Part shown: piece by piece, positions 31,346 through 42,515 of the stretch
Numbering within the stretch: position 1 is the first letter of the stretch
Layout of the letters: the number at the start of each line of letters is the position of its first letter
Source of the DNA: Apodemia mormo
Taxonomy: Eukaryota; Arthropoda; Insecta; Lepidoptera; Riodinidae
Length of the DNA stretch: 64,000 nucleotides
Direction of reading: 5' to 3'
Assembly (NCBI GenBank): GCA_036924255.1
Contig: JAUPFN010000010.1
Coordinates: 5,414,682-5,478,681, forward strand
Notes under the pieces: generated by a model
The model's database searches: none
The model's input: the letters and a program-made list of their open reading frames with translations, nothing else
Told to the model about the DNA's origin: nothing
Program-made: the position numbers and the translations under genes

Positions 31346-31458
31346 AATTTAAATTACATTAAAAAAATGAAAATAACTGTTCCATGAACTACGTTTTACA
31401 TTAAAACAAGCAAACATCAATGACAGTGTAAAAAGGTACATAAACAAAGTTTTTCAAT

Positions 31459-31545
31459 ATGTATTTCAATGTATTAGTATTGTTGACTATCACCTATAAC
31501 ACAAGCATATAATATGTAATTTGCTTACTTTGGGGTTAGATCGTT
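31459..31545 (+). mobile_element. S2 SINE tail fragment
   Basis: TGTATTTCAATGTATTAGTA .. TTGCTTACTTTGGGGTTAGA. Confidence 0.75.
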
Positions 31546-31589
31546 TTGTGATTGTTTTGATCGTCTAGCGATATTATTATTATATTGCT

Positions 31590-31868
31590 GTGCCCATGAC
31601 TTCGTCCACGTTGAAAAATTTCTAATATAAAATTAGCCTAAGTTATTCCTTATTACATTAGCTATCTGCCAATGAAAGTCCCATCAAAATCGGTGCAGCC
31701 GTTTCAGAGATAAGACGGAACAAACAGACTGATAGCAGACAAAAATTGTAAAAATTCTTATTTTGGTATAAGTACCATGTATACACCAACATGCATTTAG
31801 TTAAAAACGGTTATTTTAATATTACAAACAGACACTCCAATTTTATTTATTTGTTTGTATAGAGCGTG
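31590..31868 (-). mobile_element. Helitron H1, uninterrupted copy
   Basis: Minus-strand counterpart of 16990-17764 without the hAT insert; 3' end GTCATGGGCACAGC, final CTAG lost. Confidence 0.8.
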
Positions 31869-32213
31869 GATTATATTATTAAATTGAAAACTTTTGTATC
31901 TATATTACTACGTGAAGTTACTTTCGTTAAAACAACTGGGTGTCTCGGAAAACATATTCAATCCGACCGTTAGTTCGATATTAAATTCTAACCTCCATGC
32001 ACCTTTATTTATGTCAGTAAAGTTAGAATAACATAAATTTATTAAAAAGTCTTCTTCGTGAGATATGTTTTAGATTCAGTTGTCAGTTCAGTTAGATTCA
32101 GACAAAAACTAAGGTCATGTTTTCTCACTTATAAATTTAACATTTAAGTTATTTTTTTTTAAAGTTTAAAAATTTAAAAAAAGCAACCCCGTCTTCACTT
32201 TTCACTTTATGAG
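31869..32213. other. Nothing recognised
   Basis: AT-rich; no supported feature. Confidence 0.4.
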
Positions 32214-32540
32214 ATTTGTTTTTATATTATAAGATAGAAAACAAACAAATGGGTCTCCTGATGGAAAGTGTCAACCATCGCTTATAGACATCAAAGATAA
32301 TGCGTATAAGTTTAAAGGTCATGTTCCTCAGGCGTAATCCGTCTTTGATAATACTTCGTTTGAATTAATTGCTTTAATTTTTTCCTTTTCTTAATACTAT
32401 ATCTAATATACTACTTCCGGCTACCTTACCTTCCAAACTGGAACACGACAGTGACAAACACTGATGCTGTTGCAGCAGAAATAGGTAAGGCGGTGGTACC
32501 AGACCCAGGCAAGACAATGTAGAACTCTACCACCAATTAG
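32214..32540 (-). mobile_element. R365 copy with ~100-bp internal insertion
   Basis: Consensus at 32214-32310 and 32413-32540; the intervening 32311-32412 is foreign, AT-rich and unclassified. 5' part missing. Confidence 0.8.
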
Positions 32541-32905
32541 CAATAGTGTCTGTAACTGTAATATGAGGGTAAGTTTGTCGATAACTTACGCGTTATCCTC
32601 ACATGGATGACAGCACACCTTCAACACATTTCTGAGCATAAGCGGCAGGTACCAAGCGGCAGGTAGAAAGATATACTTTCTATCAATCAATATTTTTATA
32701 CTTGTGATTTGCCTGTGATGTAGTGTATTGCATAAATTAAGGTTCGATTAGATTAATTTCGTGTGTAAGTAATTATCAACAATTAAATCTTCATATCAAC
32801 AAATGTACCGTAATTCGTATCACCTAAAAATGCTGTGATTTTTCAATAATTTGATTCATCGTATCGATAATATATCACAATATGTTACTAGGGAGAGTCA
32901 TTACA
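32541..32905. other. Unassigned; short tandem repeat AAGCGGCAGGTA
   Basis: Two adjacent copies of a 12-14-base unit near 32641-32665. Nothing else. Confidence 0.4.
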
Positions 32906-33285
32906 TTTTTTTTATATCATAAGATAGCAAACAAGCAGATGGGTCTCCTGATGGAAAGAGTCAACATAGTCAACATTGCCTATAGACACCAAAGGTGTTA
33001 ATGGTGCGTTGCTATCTTGTGGCGAGGTCCAATGCCACACACATGCACAATTTACCGGCTACCTTACCCTCCAAACCGGAACACGACAGTGACATGCACT
33101 GACGCTATTGCCACAGGAATAGGTAAGGCGGTGGTACCAGACCCGGGCGAGACAATGCACAACTCTACCACATAGTAGCCACGATGTTAGTGACTTGCAT
33201 AGCCAATCGGTCGCCTTTTACGACCTGCCTGGCAGAACAGCAGTTGGTCTATTCTTCAAAGCAGCCCGGAACCAACACGGGAAAA
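32906..33285 (-). mobile_element. R365 copy, full length, with 10-bp target duplication
   Basis: Poly-T to CCAACACGG; flanked by ATTACATTTT on both sides (32900-32909 and 33286-33295; the left duplication runs into the T-tract). Confidence 0.9.
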
Positions 33286-33489
33286 ATTACATTTTATAGT
33301 CCAAGTGGGGACCATCGAAAACAGACTCATGTAATACGTACTAGAGAAGTTATGGTAAGTAGATGTCATGTTTTTGTTAAACCGTACGTACCTACTGTAT
33401 TAAACGTAAAACCGGAATTTTATAGTTAAATCATGACCGGTTTTTATTTTTTTTGATTCCGATTTTTTTCCCGTATCGATTCCAGTTTC

Positions 33490-33700
33490 TCTTTTACTGG
33501 AGTCGCACTTGCGCCTATCGTCCTGAAGTTATATAGGCGCTAAGGCACACGCAGTCTGGAATGTATGCGAAAATAGCCGATAATAGCCGGTCACGTCTGC
33601 ATTTATCGTGTCATTGCACGAAGCTTTGTGACAATAGACGCATTTGGAGAATAGATCAACTGTCTAATTGCAGGTTATCTTGTAAGAGGCGATTCAAGGT
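33490..33700. repeat. Unclassified dispersed repeat, inverted partner of ~3547-3650
   Basis: ATTTATCGTGTCATTGCACG AAGCTTTGTGACAATAGACG occurs as its reverse complement in the MCT intron. Unknown class. Confidence 0.65.
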
Positions 33701-33839
33701 TTACATAATACATGTGTCGCCAGAGAGTTTAACGTCTAGACATGGGCATCCTTGTTTTTTCTTCATCATCGATGCATATTTTTGTTTCGTTAGCGTCACC
33801 CGTTGTCAACATCGTTGTTTCCGAAAACGGTGTTAAATA

Positions 33840-34170
33840 TCCAACTAGTGTACTGGCTGACGAACATCAAACATATTGATAGTTTGGCTCTTCCAAATTC
33901 GCATTCTATATTTGTTTTGTTAATCTTTCATCTACCATTCTTTCTACCTGTCCAAACCAACGGACCATGGTCCTTTCGAATTTTTTTTTCAGATCTAACC
34001 TCTTTCTCACTTCAACGTTACGAATTCGGTCCAGGAGTGTCACTCCACGTATTTTCCGTAGCGATCTCATCTCTACCGTGTTGATTTTTATGTCCTTGCT
34101 GACACACCCATTACTTAACTCTCACATCCATACAGTAGCGTTGGGATAAGCACGTAATTATGCAGGGCAA
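33840..34170 (-). pseudogene. LINE reverse transcriptase C-terminal fragment
   Basis: Minus strand: ..IPTLLYGCES, then RGVTLLDRIRNVEVRKRLDL, MVRWFGQVERMVDERLTKQI, stop, NANLEE. The PTLLYGCES and (R)WFGHVERM..RLTKxIYxA motifs are from the post-RT region of a LINE ORF2. Frameshifts and stops abound. A second copy is at 46610-46810. Confidence 0.8.
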
Positions 34171-34229
34171 GACGGGCATACTGACTTAAAACTGTGCTTG
34201 AGTAATTTCCCTAATGAGCGTAGATATTT

Positions 34230-34350
34230 CTATTTCTGGGTGTAGGTGTTTATTAAATATATATTTAAGTATTTATGTATGTACTTTTCTATGTATTAAC
34301 TAACTTTTCTGCTATATTGGTCCGGGCTCCTTTGAAGAATAGGTTATAGA
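34230..34350 (+). mobile_element. S2 tail fragment and R365 5' fragment
   Basis: GGTGTTTATTAAATATATAT .. TCTATGTATTAAC (S2) then TTGGTCCGGGCTCCTTTGAA GAATAGG (R365, 34317-34345). Confidence 0.6.
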
Positions 34351-34429
34351 GAGAGACTTGACTCCAACATAACGGTTAATATTTCACAAACGAATTCCTT
34401 AATCGAAGAATTGTTTGACACACCCGTAA

Positions 34430-34743
34430 TCTATACATATAATAAAATCGTAGAAAAGTCAAAACTGTACATTGAATATTTTTTCTAAGAGAATACTTGG
34501 GGCGTGATTTACAATCGATATCGAAGCCAAAAATATAGTTTTTAGAATTTTTGTCGGTTTGTCTGTTTGTATGTCCGGGGTAAACTCAAAAAGTACTGCA
34601 TGGATTTACTTTAAATTTTGCATGAATATTACTAACAGGTCGGGTCAACATATAGGCTACATATAATCACACTATCACCTAGCGGCCAGGTGCTGTGCGG
34701 AGTAAACGAAGTCCGCGCGGACGAAGTCGCTGGCAACAGCTAG
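34430..34743 (+). mobile_element. Helitron H4, long form
   Basis: TCTATACATATAATAAAATC to CTGGCAACAGCTAG, then T. 314 bp; carries ~110 extra bases (CATTGAATATTTTTTCTAAG..) absent from the short H4 copies but present in 45869-46010. Confidence 0.85.
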
Positions 34744-34874
34744 TATATATATAAAAATCAATGCCACTTTTCGTTGTCGTTTATTTGAAGTTCAAAATCA
34801 GTAGAGCGGTTCTTCATTTATCACATTTTTAATATTTCACTTTATACGTAGCGAAGCACGTACCGGGCCGCTAG
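34744..34874 (+). mobile_element. Helitron H5
   Basis: ATATATAAAAATCAATGCCA .. CGAAGCACGTACCGGGCCGC TAG. Directly follows H4, so the two share the junction. Confidence 0.8.
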
Positions 34875-35205
34875 TATATTATAGAGTATGTTCATACTAA
34901 ATAACAACTTTCTAATACTAAGATTCAGACGGACGGACCATGGACTATGGATCCCTAAAAGACAAGTATAGAAACTCTTTTTTTGCAGTTGGTTAATAAG
35001 TTATTACACACCCTTTGATGTTATAAAATAACACCGATCACTCCTTAATTTGAAGCGGGGTAGGCAAATGCTTCATATGAAGCACGCAATGGAGATAAAA
35101 CATGTAATTAAATACACTCGTTTTACAAGTTTTATGATTTTAATTGAATTTTTTTTAACCAAATTTCAAAAAGAAATGCATTTTCTCCTGTCCTTTTTAG
35201 TCGTA
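34875..35205. other. Nothing recognised
   Basis: No supported feature. Confidence 0.4.
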
Positions 35206-35443
35206 CTGATCCGAATCCCTTCTAAAGAATCATCTGCCTCCTTGTCAGGAAGGTCGTAAAAAGCAAACGATTTATGAAACATGTCCCTCTGATATGATGG
35301 TAATGCTAAATGTATAAGTTTACCGGCCACCTTACACTCCAAGTCGGAATACGACAGTGGCAAGCTTTGACCTTATTTCGGCAGTAGATGAGGTGCTGGT
35401 ACCAAAACCGGGCGAGACGTTGCGGAACTCTACCACCTAGTAG
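35206..35443. mobile_element. Two R365 fragments in opposite orientation
   Basis: 35206-35272 is plus-strand 5' sequence; 35273-35443 is minus-strand sequence ending TACCACCTAGTAGG. The orientation switch at ~35272 implies inversion. Confidence 0.7.
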
Positions 35444-35444
35444 G

Positions 35445-35475
35445 TCGATTTTTCATAAAGTTTATGAAAAATCGA
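35445..35475. repeat. 15-bp-arm hairpin with one-base loop
   Basis: TCGATTTTTCATAAA, G, TTTATGAAAAATCGA: a perfect palindrome. Confidence 0.95.
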
Positions 35476-35944
35476 ATTTTCGAATTTACTAACTGCTGTG
35501 TAAAGTTTCGTGTAGTGTGACAAAACATGTGTATATAAATTCTGCATTCAATGAGGGTAATTAGATTTTATTATTGCAGCAGGAAGTTGGTCAAAGATTC
35601 GTACATTGAGTTTACGACTCTATCGCGCGCACTTATTTTATTCTTTTGTAGCATAAAACAGTTAAAATAGGTACCTTTTTTAATATTAAATATAAAAAAG
35701 TATATATGAACATAATAAACAATTTAAGTCATTGTTTACCAACATAACAGTTAACAATTATATTATAACAAGCAATAATAACAAGCAATTTAAATTGGTT
35801 TTCATGGGAAATGGGTAAGTTATAAATATTTTAATTTAATATTATTAAAATAGTAAATTTTAGCCTTTTCTTATCTATGTGTAATCTTATCCTTGCAATG
35901 TATGAATAATTAGAATTTCAATGTAATTTATATATTTGTGTTTG
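35476..35944. other. Nothing recognised
   Basis: AT-rich; may be upstream UTR of the LINE end that follows. Confidence 0.35.
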
Positions 35945-36125
35945 TCTTTATGCTTGTGCACGATGCCTTCCACTTTCCTTTCCCAGCTTCACTTTCTGGG
36001 TTAGCTGGAAGAAATCTCTGTCGTTAGGGATAAACTCACCTTTTGTGCATTATTTTAAGTATCGTTTAATTTTTTTTGTCATTATATAAGTGTACAATAA
36101 AGTATTAAATAAATAAATAAAAAAA
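35945..36125 (+). mobile_element. LINE 3' untranslated end
   Basis: GTTAGCTGGAAGAAATCTCT .. AAGTGTACAATAAAGTATTA and an (AAAT)n tail; relative of the end at ~4615-4725. Confidence 0.7.
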
Positions 36126-36394
36126 ATGAATTTTAAGAATACCATAGAACATCTACAGTTTATTTATATTGTATTGGTCAATCTCCTTTATGCATGATAA
36201 ATACCATGTTATAGTTTAAAGCTTATTTTCATTGGAGCGTAAAATCACCAACGATCTCTACGTACTAATCTACGTACTAATCTCTTTGAAAATCACAAAT
36301 GTTTCGAAGTATGGCAAGGATAGCAAAATAATGGCAGTATTCCGTTTTTTTGACCTACTTTGATATGGTAAAAAATTAGAGAGGGAAGTTAGAG

Positions 36395-36660
36395 AGTAAC
36401 TACCAGCGTGACACTAGGTCTGCATTGTCTCGCCCGTCTTGTACCACCGCCTTTCCTATTCTTGCTGCAATAGTGTTAATCCTTGTCACTGTTGTATTTT
36501 CGTTTGGGGGGTAAGGTAGCCGGTTAAATTTTGCATTGCATTAAGACTCCACCAAAAGGATAGCAATGCACTTTTAACATCTTTCGTGTCTAAAGGCGTT
36601 GGTTGTTTCATTAGTCTGGGGAGCCATCTGCTTGTTTGCTATATTTTGATATAAAAAAAG
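36395..36660 (+). mobile_element. R365 copy, 5'-truncated
   Basis: GTCTGCATTGTCTCGCCCG to TTGCTATATTTTGATATAAA. Confidence 0.85.
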
Positions 36661-36829
36661 AAATGCGCACGTAACGATTATTTCTTTCCTCTTTATAATA
36701 TTAGTACTTTATGAGCAATTGAACACTGTGCATGGAAAATTTTGGTATATATTTAGCCCTGGTAAATGTAACGTGTATTTATAGGGACGTTCAAGCCGGT
36801 CTTAACTAATTTTTAGAGTTCTCTACAGC

Positions 36830-37250
36830 AATATTGACTGAGAACTGTCGTTTCTTTATTGCTATATGTATATTAAAGAAAAAATAGTAATGGTTCTAGA
36901 AATAAATATAGCATTGAGTTTTAAAAATTAGAAATGAGACTTGAGTAACAATAATATTGAGACTTAAAAAACTACAGTTTCGTTTGTGGTATGAGTTTAA
37001 AAAATTATAAATGATATTTGAATCATAATAGAAATGACAATTGAGGAAATATAAATGAGAAAAAACACGAGAAAAAAGGATATTTAAAAGTGCCTGTAAG
37101 AATCAAAAGTGCCAGTAATGGTTTATTTGAATTAAACATTTTTGACTTTGAAATAAATCAGATTTGAAAAAATGGAAATGGGCCTTTAAAAAACTATAAA
37201 TGAGACTTAAACAAATAGAATTGAGATTTAAAATACAACATATTTCAATT
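36830..37250. repeat. Imperfect tandem AT-rich repeats
   Basis: Variants of AAAAATTATAAATGAGACTTGA recur at irregular 30-45-base steps. No coding meaning. Confidence 0.45.
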
Positions 37251-37671
37251 TTTAAGTGGTCTAAACCCTGAACCACCCACAGATTTATATGATCAAGTAC
37301 TTCTCCTGTGGTATTAGTGGAATTCATCGGATATTTCATAAAGCCTTGTAAACGTCAGATGGGGTTCCTTGGATGGAAACATCGGCTTTCTGTAGCTTCC
37401 CACGTAAAAAGAAAATATTTTTAGCCATTCCTCCTGGCTAAAATTTTGTCAAACTATAACTAAATCAATGTCTTAAAGAAGAACTAAAACTGTATTGAAT
37501 AGAAATGTCAACTGGCTGTATCTTGTATCGCAGAAGTTAAAGGGGACCTTCTTTTTTTTAAAAAAGTGCGTCAGCCGACCAAATTTTCTTTTACAGATTT
37601 TTTTGACAGAAGTATACTAACAATCAGCTTGTTCATTTTTATCAGAGACAAAATGTAATCTAGGTTATAGG

Positions 37672-37832
37672 CTAGTCACTACCATCGTGGCTACTAGGTA
37701 TTAGATATCTACATTGTCTCTCCCGGATCTGGTACCACCGTCTTACGTATTCCTGCCGTGATCGTGATATATGGCACTCGGTTCTTTCTGCCTACCTCGT
37801 AAATGATCCGGCGTGAAGATATATATGTATGT
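37672..37832 (+). mobile_element. R365 fragment joined to S1 tail fragment
   Basis: 37672-37763 R365 (CACTACCATCGTGGCTACTA .. TATTCCTGCCG); 37785-37832 S1 end (CTGCCTACCTCG .. GGCGTGAAGATA). Confidence 0.65.
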
Positions 37833-37936
37833 ATGTAAAAATAGGCATTTAGCTTTTGCTTACTACGTTGCAGATAATCTGATGGAGTATATTCTTCAAA
37901 GAGGTTTGTTTTAACTCGGTGAAAATACCTATATTA

Positions 37937-38143
37937 TCTATATACATATAATAAAGTAGAAAAGTCAATGTCCGGGGTAAACTCAAAAAGTACTGCACGG
38001 ATCTACTTCAAATTTTGCATGAATATTACTAACAGGTCGGTTGAACATAATATAGGCTACATATTATCACGCTATCATCCACGGGGGAGGAGCTGTGCGG
38101 AATAAACGAAGTCCGCGCGGACGAAATCGCGGGCAACAGCTAG
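37937..38143 (+). mobile_element. Helitron H4
   Basis: TCTATATACATATAATAAAG to CGGGCAACAGCTAG, followed by T. 207 bp. Confidence 0.88.
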
Positions 38144-38398
38144 TAATTTAATAAATTCCTACGGAACCATTTTTGGTATAGACATTATATCATAGTAAGT
38201 ATGATTGAATCGAACCAGACCAGTTTCTAGAGATTAAATCTTAAATAATACGACGTTTCGAAGAAAAGTATCTTTGCTGGAGATATTTATAGTCAGTGAG
38301 TTGGTCCAGTGGATATTTGCCATACTTACTGAACTAAAAACTAGCTGACTTAATGGGCTGCAAAAAAATAATCTACTATATTAGTAGGCATGGCAAGG

Positions 38399-38439
38399 CC
38401 AAAACCACACTAAAATAATTAATTTTAGTGTGGTTTTGG
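38399..38439. repeat. 18-bp-arm perfect hairpin
   Basis: CCAAAACCACACTAAAAT, AATTA loop, and exact inverse to 38439. Confidence 0.95.
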
Positions 38440-38559
38440 TGTACAATAAACACTCTAATAATAGAAAAGTCTTCATTTCCATTTACTGATTAGTTGATTA
38501 CGTTTAATTATATGCTCAATTTATAGTCGGCCAGTAAACACAGAGTATAGAGTAATGAT

Positions 38560-39335
38560 TTTCATTCTCCAGAAATAATAGTGATATTCACTCTCTAAAT
38601 ACAAGGAATAAAAACAATTTTGCTGTGCATGTATCTCCCCGTGTTGGTCCCGGGCTCCTTTGCAGAATAGGCCAATTGCCGTTCTGCCAGGCTGGTCGTA
38701 AGAGACGACCGATTGGATTTACAAGTCACTACCATCGCTATAGATAGCATCCATAGGCTACTAGATGGTAGAGTTCTGTATTGTCTCGCCCGGGTCTGGT
38801 ACTACCGCCTTACCTATACTTGCCGCAATAGCGTCAGTGCTTGTCACTGTCGTGTTCCGGTTTGGAGGGTAAGGTAACCGGTAAACTTATGCATGTGGCG
38901 TTAGACCTCGCCACAAGATAGCAACGCACCATTAACACTGTATCTATAGGCGATGGATGACTCTTTCCATCAGGAGACCCATCTGCTTGTTTGCTATTTT
39001 ATGATATAAAAAAAAATCTCGTCTCCACATAATAAGCAACTCTTTTATGGTGCAAAGTGTACGCTTCTACAATAAGCTGCCTGATGCCATTAGAGATTTT
39101 CCACTTAACAAATTCAAAAAATGCATTAAAACAAAATTGTGAAAAAAGGTTACTATATCTGAATATATATCATATCTGAATATCTAGATGACAGAAAACC
39201 GTGGGATTAACTGATTCTCATATCAGCAATCTTTGTTATTGTTGTAATAATTACATACTTACAAATTAAACGTTATGTAATATATTACTTAAAAATATAT
39301 AGGTACATGAAAAAGACAAGCCCGCTGAGTTTCTT
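38560..39335 (+). mobile_element. LINE 3' fragment split by R365
   Basis: Before the insert: NSDIHSLNTRNKNN; after it: SFMVQSVRFYNKLPDAIRDF, PLNKFKKCIKTKL.., GYY. This is the C-terminus of a LINE ORF, then 3' UTR with CAAGCCCGCTGAGTTTCTTC. The minus-strand paralogue at 61565-62625 lacks the R365. Confidence 0.8.
38638..39015 (+). mobile_element. R365 copy, full length, insertion site resolved
   Basis: From CCCGTGTTGGTCCC to the poly-A, flanked by ATCTC (38633-38637 and 39016-39020). The LINE paralogue reads GTGTCTCGTTTCCAC at the empty site. Confidence 0.93.
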
Positions 39336-39879
39336 CTGCTTCTATATAGCTATTTTAAATACAAACAGTAGGGCTACTCTTGAAAACCGATTTCAATTTT
39401 AAATGAATATTTAATGAATTTTGAAGTATTTCGTACTCTGGACAACTGTATTCAATTATTGGATTCGGCGACAGCGCCACACGGATTTCAAATTTTTTTG
39501 GAACTACTCATTTTTGCTTTTATTCGTTATTTTGTTTAAAACGACACTTAAAATTTCCACTTGTAACACTAGCTTGACGTGTAACGATGACATCTATTTC
39601 CAATAATTAGGTCTACTATACTAAATAACTATACTGAATCAATGTGGGCAATATTGGTTTCAAGAGTACCGTTTTTGGGATATTCAAAACTTATTGTTTT
39701 TTTTCAATATCAGTTAAAGATTTATATTATTTTCAAGAGTAGGCCTGCAGGTCAATTTGGACGCTTGGATTAAACTCGTCAATTTCTTTTTATAATAAAC
39801 AGGATAGCAAGTAGAAAGTTTTCTTGAATAAAAGCGGCACAAATCGCTTAAATATGTTAATAGTGTAGTGGTATACGAG
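39336..39879. other. Nothing recognised
   Basis: Short chance ORFs only. Confidence 0.4.
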
Positions 39880-39980
39880 TGGCAGGGACTTAATACTGAC
39901 ATGATGGTGTCTAACACTTACGCTATTGTGCTGGAATAGGTAAGGCAGTGGCACCAAACCCTAGAGAGACTTTGAAATTT
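39880..39980 (-). mobile_element. R365 fragment, decayed
   Basis: GGAATAGGTAAGGCAGTGGC ACCAAACCC matches the mid-section. Confidence 0.65.
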
Positions 39981-39988
39981 TTTTTAAA

Positions 39989-40190
39989 ACTAGCTGACCC
40001 GGAAAACGTTGTTTAGTTGTTTTACATATAAACCATGATTATATACTCTTTGATATAAACCTTCATCTTGAATCACTCTCTCTATTAAAAAACCGTATCA
40101 AAATCCGTTGCGTAGTTTTAAAGGTCTAAGCATACATAGGAACAGACAGCGGAAAGCGTCTTTGTTTCATACTATGTAGTGATGACGCAT
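39989..40190 (-). mobile_element. Helitron H6
   Basis: ACTAGCTGACCCGGAAAACG at the 3' end; AATCCGTTGCGTAGTTTTAA and TACTATGTAGTGATGA at the 5' end. Confidence 0.75.
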
Positions 40191-40489
40191 TGCTGTGTTG
40201 CAAAAAGCTTTGAAATATGAGCACAATATTATGTTTTTAAGGATGATAAAATGCAAAAACATTGGCTAAAAGTAATACACCGGGAAAAAATAACGGTTAT
40301 AAGTAATTCGAGGTTATGTCAAAATCATACGCTTTCTGTTTTTTAATGCTGTCTTTTTAGTTCTTTAATATCCAAATCGCATGTGTAGCCACGTAAAAAT
40401 TTCTAACTTCAAATTGAAATGACAAATGACTGCTGACATTTAAAAAGGGGCCTAGCCATGAAGTATTAGGTATAGCACTCTTATTAATC

Positions 40490-40665
40490 ACTTGAAACAC
40501 ATATTTACGTTATATCTCTGTCTATGAGGTCTCTCCATCTCTTTTTATACAGCCGTGTTAGAAAGGAAGGGTAAGACATCAGAAGATGACAGCAGTATTT
40601 AAAATTGTGTTTCTAGTAGGTATTAGAAGTGCTGCCTCCAGATATAATACAGCTGCATGGGCCCA
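40490..40665. repeat. Unclassified dispersed repeat, copy 2
   Basis: ATCAGAAGATGACAGCAGTA and CTGCCTCCAGATATAATACA as in 9020-9195. Confidence 0.75.
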
Positions 40666-41035
40666 GCCATGTTGGCGCCATCTGTGATTTACAACTATGA
40701 GCCCAATTCGCGTGTGCAGTACGTCTTGTTGGGTACGACACTGTAGTATTCGCGTACGCGGTACGTATTTATTGGTTTTAACATATTTTACAAATGCAGT
40801 AAGGAAACACAATGGTCTGGCGTCCTTGAAAACCAGATGCGATAAGAATAGTCTCCTTGCCTCAACACCGCTGTCGTCTGCGGCTCGAACCGATTCATGA
40901 CGTGTTACACCCAGAAATCACGAGTTTTCTTTGTTTAAGGATTAAAAATAGCCAACGCTTTGTAAATGTTTATTTTGCCAAATTATTGTTAATCTGTTGT
41001 AATATTACTTATCAAGATTTGTATTTTGTGTGTTT
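40666..41035. other. Nothing recognised
   Basis: Locally GC-richer (ATGGGCCCAGCCATGTTGGC) with short chance ORFs. Confidence 0.35.
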
Positions 41036-41043
41036 GTGATCAG

Positions 41044-41686
41044 TAAACCCCGCTATCTATATGTAGCATATTCGTGGCAACTGATTTTAGGGATGCGGTA
41101 ATTATAATTAAATAAATCTCTGTTTTCTTCTTTTATTTACATAACAAAATAAATAAATAATAATAAATAAATATTCACGGGACAAATTACACTTATTGAT
41201 CTAACCCCATAGTAAGCAAATTATTTGCTTGTGTTAAGGGTGTTAGTCAACGATACTAATACATAGAAATACATATATAAATACTTTTACATACATAATA
41301 AACACCCAAACCCGGAAATACAAACATTTATGCTCATCACACAAATGCTTGTCCCACAAATTGAAATAATATAGGTATTATTGACATTGATATTTGCTTA
41401 GCATGTGACATCCGTAGTAAATGACTCGGATACGTTTCATATTAACGGAAGTAAGGCTTTGTCTCCTACTCGAAAATACACATTTGAGACAAGAAAATGA
41501 TGTTTTAACTTGTACTGACGGCACTGACAAACAAAAAGTTCATAATTTAAATCAATGTTAATAATATGTTATTGTGTATATTTATTTTGTTATGTAAATA
41601 AAAAGAAAACATATATTTATGTAATTATAATTACCCCATCCCTAAAATCAGTTGCCACCATTATGCTACATAGATAACGGGGTTTA
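41044..41686. mobile_element. Inverted-repeat transposon with 8-bp target duplication, carrying S2
   Basis: Termini TAAACCCCGCTATCTA / inverse TAGATAACGGGGTTTA with ~110-bp imperfect arms (CAACTGATTTTAGGGATG.. in both). Flanked by GTGATCAG on both sides (41036-41043, 41687-41694). No transposase; the 8-bp duplication suggests hAT or P-type mobilisation. Confidence 0.85.
41148..41358 (-). mobile_element. S2 SINE, head missing
   Basis: (AAAT)n tail then GGGACAAATTACACTTATTG .. ACAAATGCTTGTCCC; inside the element above. Confidence 0.88.
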
Positions 41687-41694
41687 GTGATCAG

Positions 41695-42117
41695 TGAACG
41701 AAATATATTTTTATTCAATGTTTGTAATGAACAAACTTAAAAACTGTTGGATGAATTATAGACCAAACTTATGGCTTACTTAGTCAATAAAATAATGAAA
41801 ATACCTATGCGCATTGCACGTATGTCATTTTAATGACAGGTATCTGATAATAAGGCTTGATTTTTGGAACGAAGTTCCTTATCGCGCGTTGTGAAAGGGG
41901 GCTAGACGAAAAAAATATAATAAATAACTTAAAAAAATAAAATTTTATTACAATACCTTCACTAATTAATCGAAAGGAACTTCGTTCCATCCGGGTGTCC
42001 ATTGACACATCTCAACTTTTTTGTTATTGTACGGGGCTTATAACAAGTTTAAGGTATATTAATAGGTATGCTGTAGTTAAGGTATTGTTTATATAAAAGT
42101 ACTTTACTTATACTTAC
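41695..42117. repeat. Unclassified repeat with GGAACGAAGTTCC palindromes
   Basis: GGAACGAAGTTCCTTATCGC at 41867 and the opposing GGAACTTCGTTCC at ~41966. Probably a transposon remnant; class unknown. Confidence 0.4.
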
Positions 42118-42316
42118 ACTAGCGGCCCGGTACGTGCTTCGCTACGCATAAAGTGAAATATCAAAAATGTGATAAATGAAGAGTCGCTCTACCGTTTTTG
42201 TGCAAACTTCACATAAATAGTTCGAACAAATCCTAAATTTTTGGTTTGGATAGGTGAGGCCGTTCTTGAGTTATAAAATTACAACGAAAAGTGGCATTGA
42301 TTTTTTTATATATAGA
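42118..42316 (-). mobile_element. Helitron H5, complete copy
   Basis: ACTAGCGGCCCGGTACGTGC at the 3' end and AAAGTGGCATTGATTTTTTT at the 5' end. Confidence 0.82.
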
Positions 42317-42463
42317 AGATTATAAGGAGAGAGTACTTTTGTATGTTTATTAATTTATAATTACTTAACTCAAAAACTGTAAAACCTATTTAAAAATTCT
42401 TTCACTATAGAATACTAATATTACTGGCTTACTTATATAGGATACTAGCTGGACCTGCGACTC

Positions 42464-42515
42464 TTACCAACAGGAGACCCATCTGCTTATTTGCTATCTT
42501 ATGATATAAAAAAAA
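42464..42515 (+). mobile_element. R365 3'-end fragment
   Basis: CAACAGGAGACCCATCTGCT .. TTATGATAT and A-run. Confidence 0.75.
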
